This document shows positions 48,011-60,695 of a stretch of 64,000 nucleotides of DNA, piece after piece (the stretch's first letter is position 1; the number at the start of each line of letters is the position of its first letter). The notes under the pieces are model-generated. The model saw nothing but the letters and a program-made list of their open reading frames with translations. It was not told the origin of the DNA and made no database searches. Source of the DNA: Lycorma delicatula (lineage: Eukaryota > Arthropoda > Insecta > Hemiptera > Fulgoridae); NCBI RefSeq assembly GCF_047948215.1, contig NC_134455.1, positions 347,880,491 through 347,944,490 of the forward strand. The letters are read 5' to 3'. Both the position numbers and the translations under genes were made by a program.

Positions 48011-48481
48011 TAACGAATTGCAATTGAAAAATATTCTGTCTTCTTTGTCAGGCTAAACAACTCCTGTATTAGTTAAGCTATTCTGTTCTTTAAATTAATA
48101 TTACGAGATAGAACCCTAATTGTACAAGAACACAATAACACATTTAAATTAAACGACAATTTATTTATTGATCTATTTTTAGAAAACTATAAATCATTCA
48201 ACTTATGCATGTTTCCAAAGCATAATCCCGAGGTAAATCACATATTAACAGTAGTTAAAAAACTAAAATAGTTTAATATGTTTTAGAAAAACAACTCATA
48301 AACAATTAAAAGTGTAGATCTGAAATTAAGGAGATGCTAGATGCTTTAGAAGGCTTTAAATTTAAGTGCATATAATTTCTACCCTGACAACAGTTTAATG
48401 CAAGTAAGAGTGTAAACAAAAAAAAAACTATTTAATAAAATAATGAACACCAGTAACAAAAAAAAATAAAAAGATACTTAC

Positions 48482-48741
48482 TCCATACAAGGATCGATAG
48501 AATATTTTTGAGGAACTGCATGATCAGAAACTGCTATTGATGATATAATAGAAGCAGCTTCACTATAATCATCATCAAATCCTGCAGCAGCATTCTGTTC
48601 CTGGTTTGATGAAAATGACTCATCCTCTTCATCTGACTGGAATAATTCACATTCCCCTGTATCTTTAAACTGACTGCTTACATTAGTATTTTCTTCACCC
48701 TCAGAATCATTAGAATTAGTCAGCAAATAATCAAGAGCTGC
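48482..48741 (-). CDS. RRM-protein gene, internal exon 1 (acidic segment)
   Basis: First exon identified of a minus-strand gene encoding a tandem-RRM protein. A 260-bp exon follows acceptor TTATTTGTTTTAG and ends at donor GTAAGTAT (GT at 48481-48480). It reads from phase 0 as AALDYLLTNSNDSEGEE..., rich in Asp, Glu and Ser, and leaves two bases (GA) completed by the next exon. The acidic serine-rich sequence looks disordered, with many possible CK2-type sites. No domain is recognised. AALDYLL could be the end of a helical domain coded upstream, but no upstream exon was found. The frame is confirmed because joining this exon to 46160 keeps the reading open directly into an RRM. A degenerate mariner lies just upstream of the acceptor. 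The protein is probably an RNA-binding protein; its exact role is unknown. Confidence 0.8.
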
Positions 48742-48789
48742 CTAAAACAAATAACATGTATTCTGGTAAGGACAGCATAGTAAATTAGA

Positions 48790-49700
48790 TATGCTAGTGT
48801 CTGAAAAATCCTGCATCATTGGTGAAATTCTAATATTTTTTAGAGCAAAAACAGACAAATGACAACGGTCATCTTGTTCTGTGACAAAAACTATTTGATA
48901 CAGAAGGCAGTATGGATGAAGGGCATTGTTGTAGTACAGAAACCATTCACCAATTTCCCACCCATCATCAGTAATTTTTACTGCACACTCTCAAGCAATC
49001 CTTTCAACATGTCTAGGTAAAAATACTTATTAACTGTCCATCGAGGAATAATACATCTTCTGTGAACAATCACGTTCATATTAAAAAGCAAACTAGTATT
49101 TGTCATAGTTTTTTTTTGTCTTTGTAAACTTAGTAATTTCCACTGACTTGATTGTTGTTTCGTTTCTGGATCATAACCATATCACCAAGTGTCATAGCTT
49201 TCACAACTCAGAAAGAAGTATGAAATATTTTATTGGTATGGTGTTTGAAGATGATTCTTCAAATCACAGGATATATTAATACGAGTGGTTTTCTGATTTT
49301 ATATGAACAATCTAGGCACAAATTTTAGGACAACGCTTTTCGTATTCAAATTATCTGTTAAAATTCACTGGCAATAACTTCAAGATATATGTCAATTGAA
49401 AAGTCTCTGCAATAGTCTACTGATAATCTTCATAAATTGCATTACAAACATTTTCATCATTCCTAAATGTGAAAGATCGACAGTTTCATGGTTGGTCTTC
49501 AAGTGACATTTTCCCCCATTTGAGAAACAAAAACCACTCACAGTCCTGTGTTTTACTCTTTAAGGCTTCCTTTTTAAAAGCATTTTGAAGCATCACTACT
49601 GTGATGTGAATTACATGGCATAAGAGATAAGAATTTAAGCTTCTCACAAATTAATGAAGTTTTATGTTTCCCCCAAAGGATTCAGTGTCGTTTATTGAGA
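48790..49700 (-). pseudogene. Mariner transposase, decayed, next to an exon
   Basis: Minus strand, in order: FKKEALKSKTQDCEWF, SLEDQPWNCRSFTFRNDENV with a stop in place of Trp, then YDPETK-like remnants, FVPRWTVNKYFYLDMLKGLL, GEWFLHHDN-like GFCTTTMPFIHTAF, and SQNKMTVVICL. The C-terminal part beyond the second catalytic Asp is lost; the relic ends about 50-100 bp from the exon at 48741. It is a different mariner lineage or copy from the 47-kb relic. Confidence 0.65.
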
Positions 49701-51214
49701 TATATGTACTGCAAGGGTTAACCAATGACCTATAATGAACATGATTACAGCTTAGTCCTAACTCTGACTAATCTAAAGATTCTGGAGAATACAAGAATAA
49801 GCTTTGATGTACTATTTTTATATAGAATACTAGGTGATAAAGTTGATACTCCATCACTACTGGGTAATATTGGCTTCTGCTCTTCTAATAGGATATTCAG
49901 AATATGTCTCTTTTTTCTATACCTAGCTACAAAACTAATATGAGAAATAATTCCCCAATATAACAAATAAGTAAGATTGGTAATTTGATTAATCCCTCTC
50001 ATAATATTAATTTTTTTACAAAGATAATAGTTTTGTAAAAACCTCTTATAGGATTAAACAAACCATAAACACACAAATTTGTAGACTTTAAATGTATACC
50101 TTCTACCTTAAATTACATTATACTCAAATTTATTACTTAAGATAGTTTAAACATAACATATATTTGATGTTTGTTTATTTAATGTACTTGTGGTGGTGTA
50201 ATTGGTTATGCAATGATTTTTTTATATAATGAATGTAATGTTAACATGGAGTTTGTTTACCTTGCCTTAACTCCTTTTGTTGAACTTTCCACATTTTGTA
50301 TTAAAGGGTTGTACCTGTTAATCTTGAATAAATAAATAAAAAATTAACAAGTGCTAGAAGAACTGGACCCTTAATCTTAAAATGAATCCTTTTAAAAATT
50401 CTTCATCAGGGTTCTGAAAAGAATTTCTACAAGCACACTACCTGTATTTAAAATTGATTTATTAGCTCAACTAGAGGAAACCCATACCATAGCTACTTCA
50501 CTATTAGTTATAACTACACACAACAAGAATGTTCGTAACAAGAAAATTGCAGGTAAAAGTCATGAGACTTCCTCATCTTTCCATTCCCTCTGAAGTCATA
50601 TTCTGTAGCAACATACAGACCAGTACCACATACGACCAGTGCATCGCCATATCCATCATTAACTATGCATCAGAAATCTAATAAGCCCACACACAAATAT
50701 AGTATTTTCAGTAGACAACTAAATCACAAAAATTGAAATCAAATTTTTCAATAACCCTGATTAAGGTATTTTAAATACATAATAAGATTATTTTATTCTA
50801 AAAAATTGTAACTGTTTTCCAATATATTTTGCAATCCAACTATTTCATTCCTTTTTGTATTGTTGAACAGCAGTCACATTCAGAAAAAAATCTTTTGTTT
50901 AAAAAACTGGCATGATTATCATTTATATTATTTGGTTTAATAATTATTTTAAATAATCGATGTTTATTATTTCAAGACATTTAACATCATATTTGTCACC
51001 GCATAGGCAATTTTTGTTTTGTAACATAATTTTGACCAGTTAAGATTACGATTTTATTTCAATAGACAGTTTTTTTGGCTGATCTTTAATATTATGAAAG
51101 TTACATTATTTTAATTGTAAAATAAAGCATGTCAGTTAAAATGCAAACAGTCTTCATCTTAGGAAACAATCTAAAAAAAATAATTTATAAGGTATATATT
51201 ATTTAAAAGAACTT
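49701..51214. other. Noncoding sequence, nothing firm recognised
   Basis: An 85-codon minus-strand frame (49745-50002) has no motif I know. AATAAATAAATAAA at about 50328 may be the tail of an old LINE. Confidence 0.35.
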
Positions 51215-52470
51215 ATGCATAGCAAAGCTAATTCTAGTATTAATGAGGTTTTTAATGTAACGCAGGAAATGACTGTAACCATGCATTCTGTATCAGTGCA
51301 TAATGTATAAAATGTTTGTTGTGAAGGTAATGAAAATGCATCAGGCATAAGTGAATTATGTGAACATTCTTTTGAATTGCCTCAGAAAAAAATTCCTCAT
51401 ACCAATCTGGACGATTTTAATAAAGATACAATTTGTCGTTCCATTCAAGAATTTTATGTTAAGAGGACAGTATCCAACATGCAATAAAATTAGACATTTT
51501 AACGAATTTTATAAAGGAATTGCATATTCCACGTGGAGAACTGTAAGATAATTAGGGTTTAGCTTTAGTAAGTGTAATGACGGCTGAAAATATTTGATGG
51601 AGGTCAGATTTGTTCTTGCTCTCAAGGGTAAAAATTTTTAAGGAAAATGCATGAAATTAGACAAAATAATTCTTGACCAATAATTTACCTAGATGAAACA
51701 TGGGTAAAAACCCAGAACTATTCCAGGAAATACGTCTGGTAGAATTCAAGAAGCAGTGGTAGCCTTAAGATTCCAGTTGGGAAAGGATCCCCTTTAATTA
51801 TATGCCACGCTGGTTGCTATAAACTTGGTTTTATAAAAGTGTGCTCTCACTTTTCAGTTTAAGCAAATGGAGGACTTCCAGCAAAAAATAAACAGTGATG
51901 TGTATTCCAAGAATTGTTTGTAAATTCATTGTGATCTTTGGAAGAAAACAGAGTTATTACAATGAATAGTGCCAGCAATCATTCTGCACTTACAGATAAA
52001 ATGCCAGTGACAAACACAGAAAAGGTGGAAATTGTTTCATGGTTAAAAGAGCAGAAAATACTACATAATCCTTCACACACAATTCCTGAATTTCTGTCAA
52101 TTGTTAATGTACGCAGAGAAAGATACAGTCAGTATGAGCTGCTGACATTGCAACAGAAATGGGGCATGAAGTCGTTCCGACTACCGCCATATCACTGCCA
52201 GTACAACCCAATTGAACTAATTTGGGCACAGAAAAAAGGTGAGATGGCAGCGAAAAAGTAAATTTCAAATAAATGATGTAATCATTTTTGGAAGATGCCA
52301 TAAACTGCATAACAATAGATGACCAAAGAAAATACATTAAGACATGCAGAAAATCTTCAAGTAGAAGATTTTCATAAAGGATTGAGGGACGAACACTTAC
52401 AATGCATTGGACTGAATTTATAAAAGTGACGAAAATATGACAGATTTATCAGGTGATGAAGACTTATAAT
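51215..52470 (+). pseudogene. IS630-type DDE transposase, decayed
   Basis: Plus-strand pieces in order: LPQKKIPHTNLDDFNKDTIC, RSIQEFYVKRTV, FSKCNDG and KYLMEVR, IYLDETWVKT-like, VPVGKGSPLIICHAG, IVTMNSASNHSALTDKMPVT, VEIVSWLKEQKILHNPSHTI, FRLPPYHCQYNPIELIWAQK, then ENLQVEDFHKGLRDEHL and a short acidic tail. PPYHxxxNPIExIWAxxKG is the third catalytic segment of DDE-3 transposases. Frameshifts and stops are frequent. No inverted repeats identified. Confidence 0.75.
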
Positions 52471-53694
52471 TTATTGACTTTAAGATTATAATTTATTTAA
52501 ATTTGTGTAAAGTTTTATGAATTTTTCAGTTTTAAAGTCCATATTTAAATTTAGCTGTAACATTTCCACATTTTTGAACATCTGAGAAAATTAGGGAAAT
52601 ATTTTATATAAATTAAAAAGTTTGAGATGTGAAATAGTAACTACTTATGCGCATCAAAGTAATGCAATAAATATTTTGCTAATAATATTTAAGATGAGTT
52701 GATGAAATGTTGGCCTGTAAAGAGAAAAGGAAGAATTCAGTATTGTAATATTACCATGGTGTAAGGAGAATGAGGAAAGAATCGTTAAATGATGGAAGGG
52801 GAAAGTGTGTGTGACTTTTACCAGCAAGATGGGTGAAGGTCACAAATGAAGATGAAGGTGCTTTAGATTATTTTTAAATCTATAACTCGTGTACAGCTCA
52901 CAAATTTTTATTTACTTTAAGTATTAACAAAATATCTGTTATTATTTTTAAGAGTTATGTATTCACTCAGATTTCTTGAATGAAATTATTATTTAAATGT
53001 CATCAATATCAGTGATAGTTTGAACCATACCACTGTCATCAATGTCTTACAGAAAAACTAAAACATTGATGTGTTACACTAATCCAACGGTTGGGAGTTA
53101 GTTTAGGCCAAAAATGAAAAAGGAAGAATCAGATATTTCTGATTAACTAAAGGCTTTTGTAACAATTCTCCTTAAAAAAGTTTTTAATTTTATCTGTTCT
53201 GTACAGTGAAAACACAGCTGTCATCATTGATGTGATGATAAATATTTAAAAAAAAAACAGCTAAATAATACATAAAAAACTCGCAATTAAATTACACTAA
53301 ATAGAATCATTGAAAATCAAATACATCACAGATGCCCACAACTAGTATAAACTATAGATACTGAGCGCATAAAAAACAAAATGATTAGTAAAGGTTGGCT
53401 GAGTGCTGGTTTTCTTAGAAACATTATCAGTATTCTCATTAGTGAGGATTTCACCAAAACTTTAAATCCAGCAGAAATTTACATGTGTTACAATGGGCTG
53501 GAACAGAAAGAGCTGAGTAGTTTATTTCTGTATACTTTACATTTTTAAAATGACATGATGAACATAATTTGCTATTTTTCTTCACTATGTTACATAAGAG
53601 TTTAATTTCATTCTCTATTTTGTTAGATTCAATAACTGCTTTTTTACAGTTATTCAAAATTTTTTATGACTTATATTAAATAACTACAAAGTAG
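52471..53694. other. Noncoding sequence apart from a small Cys-pair frame
   Basis: AT-rich. The only notable item is the minus-strand frame listed at 53451-53657. Confidence 0.4.
53451..53657 (-). CDS. Unrecognised short frame with paired Cys motifs
   Basis: A 68-codon minus-strand frame with a helical, charged start (SNKIENEIKLLCNIVKKNSK), then LCSSCHF and, 18 residues later, HCNTCKFLLDLKFW. Two C-x2-C pairs could bind zinc. It lies upstream of the RRM gene on the same strand, so it might be an exon of it, but no splice sites with phases that fit the exon at 48741 are convincing. It may equally be a transposon piece or chance. Confidence 0.25.
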   Translation of the reverse strand: MNNCKKAVIESNKIENEIKLLCNIVKKNSKLCSSCHFKNVKYTEINYSALSVPAHCNTCKFLLDLKFW

Positions 53695-54330
53695 GTTCAA
53701 AAAGGTTCCAGAATTAATTTATTTCAAAAACTTCTTACATGAAATTCTTGACTAGATTTCCTTTGACAATTATGCACTTTTTCTAACTTCTGTTGAATCC
53801 ATTTTGAGATATAATTGCCAGCTCCTTTATTGCATCAGTTATCACACCATCAGTGTTCTTGTATCACTTTTCTTATTCAGAGTACGTTTCAAGCAAGGAA
53901 AAAAGTAAATCAGCTGGTTCAAGTCAGGAGAATTCAGTGAAAGCTCTACAGTTATTACATTGTGTTATGCCAGGAACTCCTTGATAAGCATGAATACAGA
54001 TATGCCACTGTATTGTCATACAAAAGAATCCAATTTGTTTTCTATTTTTCAGGATCCCACAAATGACAAGTAATATTGACGTACATTTCCTTATTCACTG
54101 TCAGCCTGTCAAGAATGAATTTATAATGAACAATATCCTATGAATCACAAAAAAACTTCAAAAGTATTCTTTTGTTTCTACCCAAGTAGAATTTTTGTGA
54201 TCTTGGAGATGATGTTGAGTCCACCCTCATGACTGGTTTTTATTTGCGGAGTGTACCAAAAAAACAACATGTCTCATTTCCTATTACAATCATTGTGAGA
54301 ATACTGTGGCAGCTTACAACTGATATCATA
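53695..54330 (-). pseudogene. Mariner transposase fragment
   Basis: The low end GTAGGTTCAAAAAGGTTCCA resembles a mariner terminus. Minus-strand pieces read DRLTVNKEMYVNI, NWILLYDNTVAYLYSCLSR, SPDLNQLIYFFPCLKRTLNK. YDN replaces the HHDN box, and the frame shifts before the PDL segment. The N-terminal half is missing. Confidence 0.7.
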
Positions 54331-57300
54331 ACTTTAGTAAATTAAAACTTAAAAATCTTTCCATAGTAAAAAGATAAAAATTATTTTTATTGTTACAAAT
54401 TTAGTTATTTATTAATTTATTACATGTAATGAAAAAACGTTTACAAAAAATATTAAACAAATTTATAAAATCAATTAAAAATAGAAAATCCCAAAAACCA
54501 TTGTAAAAATATTGCCATTGGTCTTAAGGAATCATAAACTGTGGTTTAAAAAAAACACTTCAAATGATTTTAGATATCTGAATAAGAAATAAAAACTTTA
54601 TCTTTTACTCCTATGATAAATATTAAAAAATAATCTTGCATAATTATTCCAAACAAAATTTATTTTTAAAAAATAAAAAAACCATTAAAAAAAATTTGAT
54701 ATTGTTCTGCTGGATTGCCACTAAATTTTCATAAGCTTTTCACATTCGAGTTGATACATTATGTATCAATTCGCTTGTTTTCAGTTACTTATTTATAAAA
54801 TGAAGTCTGTGTGTTATAATGGCAAGATTAGACGATGTTTTTCCATTTTATACTCTGGTTTCTTATCGTACTTCATGTGGCTATCATACTCAATACAACT
54901 GTGTTTCATTAAGCTTATTAACTATTATTTTACTATGTTCAGAATTTGGGATTTAACTAGAACCAAGAAGGATAATGTGGCTTTTTCAAAATCATAAGAA
55001 TCTACCATCGACAGAAAATTTGGGCAGATATAATTTATAACATTTTGGTAAACCGTGTTTGTTAACAATGTAATGCGATTGCATGTCACTGAACTATTAA
55101 TATGAGTACTAATAATTAGTTGGCAAATTCACAATAAACACAACTGCACTAATCATTACCAGTTGGGCTTACATTTTAACATCTGTTAATAAGTGAAGTG
55201 TGATTTGAAGGAACATTACAGCAAGAGTGTAGATGTACAGCAAGACACTCTTGCTATTCCATGATTACACTAATCATGGAGATAAATAACATGTTATGCT
55301 GATGTAAGGCAGATGTCAGGGTAATGTTACAGCAATGGATATTTGGGGATTTGTGCTAAAAGGCTGAGCAATGTTTCCTGGTTCTGTGGCAAACAATACT
55401 GATGATACATTAGTTATTCATCACTATTATTGGTCACATTGTTAATAACCATCAGAGACAAATTTTTTGTTTCCACTGCACATAATTGCTGCTTTTAAAA
55501 AATTCCCTAGTTATACAGTATTAAAGTTTCATAATAATGTTCCTTTAAGCGTTAGAAAAATTGATTCCATCAACAATTGTGGTTGTTGATCTTAATGTTA
55601 ATACATAATTACGTGATATTAAGAGAATTACCAGTAGTTACTATTATTGGGTTTGATGTTCTGTGCTGCGATTGGTGATCAATCAACAGATGAGGCTGTT
55701 GGTGTTTTATAATTTTATTTATATAAAATGATTATATCTTGCAATATTTTTTATTTTATTTTCTTGATTATGTTTATTTTATTGTACAAATTGTATTTAA
55801 ATTCTATATTCACTTATGATCTGTATGTACTTATGACATGTTGCCTACCATCCTTTGGGATCTAGGGTGTTATGCGACAATAGAAATCAAACAAATAAAA
55901 TAAACTGCACAGACCCACAATCTACTCAAAAAATCTTGTAATCTGCTCATTACAACAAAAATAAAGCAGACAGGTATTGATCATTTTAAAGTTAATCATC
56001 AATATAATTTTGTAGACCCAAGATGGAGGTCCATACTCAGAATATTGATAGGATGTGGGAATCTACAAGATAATGGAATAAAAGGCAGAAAAGTATGATA
56101 TAATAACATCTGGATATCTATTTCATTGAATTTATATGGTAGTCTGTACATAAGAAAGAGGACCTGCTCATCAGTATTCTTCATACTTTGTATGGTATTG
56201 CAGGGTAAGCATGTGCTGCTAAACAGCATGCTGAATTGGTGGCCAAATTGTAGTAGGTTCAAATCCAATTATTTTTATAAAGAAATAAAATAACAAAGGC
56301 ATAATTATGGGCACAGTAAACAAAAAATTAAGTGGTGCATTATTAACAGAATTGTACAAAAAGTTTTTAACAATTTTAACAAAAAATTAATAATTAAATT
56401 TATCAGCAGTTTTCTAAGTTATAAAATGAACAATACTAAAGTATAGTGTTTAGCAGTTGTTAATTTTATTCAAAACAATTAACAAGAAATTTTTTCCCGA
56501 ATTAAGTTAATCTACTTACAAACAAAGGTTTCTTCCTGAAATTAAACTTCTATATTATGGCTGCTGAAGATGAAAAAAAAATTGATAAATCATCACACGT
56601 ATTTTACTTTTGTCAAAAACACTATTCAAACTTGATCGTAAATATTATTACAAATACTTTAATAGCAATGTTAATTATATTTTATGAGTCAGAAAAAATG
56701 AAAATTAGTTCATAAACAATTTAAATATTAACTATTGTAAGGATTACCATATTGTAAGGCCTTATCATAATATCATCATAAGTACTATTATCATCAGAAG
56801 TATATGTTTTTCACTGAAGGGTTAATTTATTCATTTCAAGACAACTCCTGATATAAAAAAAAATCATTCCCAATTTTTTATCAATTAAGTTGTCAGATAC
56901 TTACACTTCTCTACTTATAAACATGCATTCTTATTTTTAGGGTTTGCATGAGCCCTTAATTAAGTTCAGGAGTAAGTGGAGTTACCACCATATCCTTCAA
57001 AATAAAAACACACTGGTTAACTTCCTTCCATATGCTACTTTCAATGCTTAGTCCTAAAAGAAGTAAAAATGTATTAAAGGATAGCCCAGGTTTTTACTAG
57101 TCTCTGCATAGGTTAACAACAAAGTTATTATGCAAACTGCTAGCAAAAGGGGCTAAAAGTTTGTTTTTAATAAAACTTAATATAAAAATCAGTTTTTCAG
57201 ATTATTTTACTAAAAGGAAACTTGTTAATGTTCCTTTTTTACTAACAATAATTTAATGTTTGCCAGGCGATATAAAATCTACAACTTATTTGATATATAC

Positions 57301-58394
57301 ATTTGTGACACTAGAAAATAATTAATTCAGACATCCACTTACAAATTAATGAAGCTTTTTTTTAAAACAAATATCAATAGTCTTCTATTATAATAAGTAA
57401 CACTTGAACACAAAAAGGAAAAGTTTTTTTTGAAACTCGCATCTTATAAATATTTAAACAACAAACAAGTAAAAATATTTTTTTAAATGTTACACGCACA
57501 TGCATGCGCACGCATACACACACACACAATAAATAGCTGAACCCTTGTACAAATTTTCGATCATTAAAACACAGAAAAGTGAAATTTGGCATATGCTCCT
57601 AACTTGAAATGATCTCATTACAAAATGCATTGAAAAACAAACATTTTAGTGGTATGACCAAAAAAACTTCAAATCCAGCAATTTAATTTTCTTTAAATAT
57701 AAACAACTAATATAATTTTAAAATATAACGCAGTTCAAAATAATTCAAATAGAAGGATGTCCCCTAAAAAGAGAACTGTTATCAGATAAAAAATTTCCTA
57801 CTTTTAGTAGCTATAAAGAATGCATTTTAACTATGTATACGTATTCAGTAACAAACTTAATAAAATAAATAAATTCTTTAATAGATTTAGCTCTTTTAAG
57901 GTACTATATTTTCAATTAGGCTATAAGGGAAAGTGCTTAAAAGACTGTACAATTGTAGTTTACCGTTAAAAAAAAAAAAAAAAACAATATAAAAATGAAG
58001 TCAAGCTACAAAAATTCAAGTACTGAATTTCACAGTATTCTAATGTAATACACAGTCTATATTTTTATTTGTCTACATTTATTTTATCCCATAATATTCT
58101 GTTTTAACAGTAACATTAGGTAATATTTTAATTGTCACAATATTAACTAAATTGTATTGTTTTTTTCATTTATCGCTTATCTTCAAAATAACGCAGTTAG
58201 CTTAAAACACATCCACATTAACATCCTCCTGTTACCTGGATAACAGCTCTCTTATTGGCTGCAATACAGTGGTCATACTGTATTAAAACAGCTAGCTTTC
58301 AATACTTGTTTGCAGTACTTCTTAATACCTGCTCAACAGTAAAACACTAAAAAAATACCATTTAACAAATACTTGTACTCCAAACAGTTCATTT
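54331..58394. other. AT-rich noncoding DNA, nothing recognised
   Basis: No gene is supported across about 4 kb. The minus-strand frame at 55999-56268 has no motif. A CA-rich stretch lies at 57490-57530, and a run of about 17 A begins at 57967. Confidence 0.4.
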
Positions 58395-59060
58395 TTCAGT
58401 AAGAGACCACTACAGTACCTGGGGTGTAATATAAGTTTCTTTTGTAAGTAGGTGTGAAAAATATTAAAGGCTGTAATTTGGTTGAAGTTGTCATAGCCCA
58501 AATATTTACATCCTATTAGGTTTTTTTAGAATGCTCTTTAAAATGGTGGGTAATAATCATACCCATTCCATTTAAAATCTTTTGGCTGCTCTTCAAGGGC
58601 ACTTTGGGGGTGTGTGTTGGATGATAGTAAAAAACAGATTGTTCCAAGAAAGAGTATGATAAATTTCATTTCTCTATGTTTAACTATTACAAAATTACAT
58701 AAGAATTCCCATACTTTGTTAACTCCCGGTTATTTATTTATATATATATGATTTGGTAAAATTGATGATTCAAACAGGTATCTTTGAACAAATTATGCCA
58801 TTTAATTATTATAAAATACTCTACTTTTCAGTAAGGGACCACTAATTGGAGTTTATTGCAGGCCACTTTTACAGCTGTGAAAAAAACAACTATTCTGGTT
58901 AGGGTGTCATAACCAAAGTGTTTTACATAAAGTTTTTGTTTTTCAATGCCCTTTATTTAAAAATGATGTTACAAATCTACTCTTTCCACTTTTGAGTTGT
59001 CAACAGAGGCCTACTGGTAGCTTGGGGGTGTGTGTGTGGTCTCACTCGGAAAAATAGATA
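58395..59060. repeat. Old direct duplication, period about 430 bp
   Basis: 58395-58625 and 58826-59045 share, in the same order, TTTTCAGTAAG-GACCACTA, GGTGTGAAAAA/GCTGTGAAAAA, GTTGTCATA-CC/GGTGTCATAACC, TTTACAT and CTTGGGGGTGTGTGT/CTTTGGGGGTGTGTG. Identity is modest, so the duplication is old. No coding potential. Confidence 0.6.
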
Positions 59061-59252
59061 ATTTTGAGGTTGAGCATCTTCTATAGTGGCTTGGGAGATG
59101 TTCACTTATCTTAAGGGACTGTTAAGACATTAAAGGGAAGAAAAACAAACCATGTGGGCAAAAATACCATATTATCTTACTTAATTTTCCTTTAGTCTAC
59201 CATTTTGTGTTTTTACAATAAAAATGTATATCTTAAGAACACACTGTGGGCA

Positions 59253-59960
59253 TATTCCATTTTAATTCAACAAATTTTGAAAAATATTATGCATCACTAT
59301 TTTTGATTTTGATGAAATTTGGTACATGATAATTATCCACCTTGTAGTGGCCAAAAAATATTTTTTTTTATATTTAAAAAAAATTTTTCTTGAGTAATAG
59401 ACTATTTTCTAACTCGCCAACAGGTAAAAAAAGCCATTTTCATCACCTTTTCCAAGAGCTGTAACATTCTTATTTTACATTGTACAGAGGGTCAAAAAGA
59501 GTAAAGATGGAACTTCATCTTAGTGTATTCAAAATTCATTTTGTTATATAACCAAATCTTGTAATGTTTACTTTCGTTACGTTTACCAATTGTTCTTTTT
59601 TAAATTTTGGGCCCAAAATAAATAATAAAGGGCTTAGAGTAATAGGTCTGTTTTTTACCTTTAAACTCTTGGGTACTAGTAGTACTTGTAAAAAAAAATT
59701 GGACTGTTAACAAGTGTCCTTCATTAATAAAAAAATGACCGCAAAATCATACGATTTTGAAAATGTCTCATTTTTGGGGCCCAAAAACTACATGTAGGAC
59801 AGGTGGCATAAATCTGAAATGTTTACAGAAGTAAGTATGTTTTATATAATTTAAAAACATATAAAATTTATTTTGTTACTCAAAGGGGTTGATGAGTAAT
59901 GAAGCCATAAAAAACCGCTAAAAACAATGCTCATTCTAACTGTGAACAATGTATCCAAAA
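59253..59960. repeat. Left long inverted repeat of the 59-64 kb transposon
   Basis: Reverse complement of 63161-63851 with scattered substitutions and small gaps. The inner end is AACAATGTATCCAAAA. Confidence 0.88.
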
Positions 59961-60695
59961 AATTCACAGCATGTATTTTGTGAGATATAATGCTGGCCTA
60001 CTATACAAAATATTTTGATATGTCTAAAATGAGATAGCTTATATTCTAGATAGTTTGTTACTTGAAGTATGACTCGCACAAACAAACTCATGTTTAAACA
60101 CAAAAGTTAATAGACATGCATGGACTGAATGTTTGCATAATCCTGAATGTAAACATTGTACAAGGCTCAGTTACTGTTTTGATTTCAATGTGATTTGTTG
60201 TATTGTTAATACTGTAGTTAGGTAATGTACACTTATTTATAAAGTAATTTTATTAACAGTGAACTTTTCTTTTATACAAATTTTTTATTTTTTATTTTAT
60301 TAATTAGAGAAATTTTTATTTTAGCTGTAGAGAAATTAGGATAAGACAAAGTGAGGTGAAACTGATATTTTTATAATTTATAATAACTGTATTTTTATTG
60401 TAAGAACCCTACTATTTTATAAAAATGAATGATGGAGTGTTCAACTGGCATTCACCTGAAACAGTACGTCACAAATTGACTTACAATAGATCTTCAGTAT
60501 TGCACGATATTTTAGTTTACTGAACAGCAAATAACATTGTTATCTTTAAGAAGTGGATGTATTAAAACAAAAAATATCTGTACTTTTCATAAAACTGAAT
60601 ATCTAGATAAATATTTTCATATTAATGGGAAAAATTGCTCTGACCCATTCAGCTGTCACACTAAACCGGTTAACAAATCTCTTTGAGAAATATCT

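Noticed and set aside
49745..50002. Minus-strand 85-codon frame considered as a LINE RT C-terminus
   Set aside because: YLLYWGIIS vaguely resembles an RT thumb motif (SYGIIFWG), but nothing else in order could be found.
56230..56275. GGTTCAAATCC, a tRNA B-box-like word, as a possible tRNA or SINE
   Set aside because: No matching A box at the right distance, no cloverleaf and no A-rich tail could be found.
57374..57592. A minus-strand frame with a Cys/Val-rich hydrophobic run
   Set aside because: The run comes from a CA-rich low-complexity tract (CVCVCV), not a real membrane segment.
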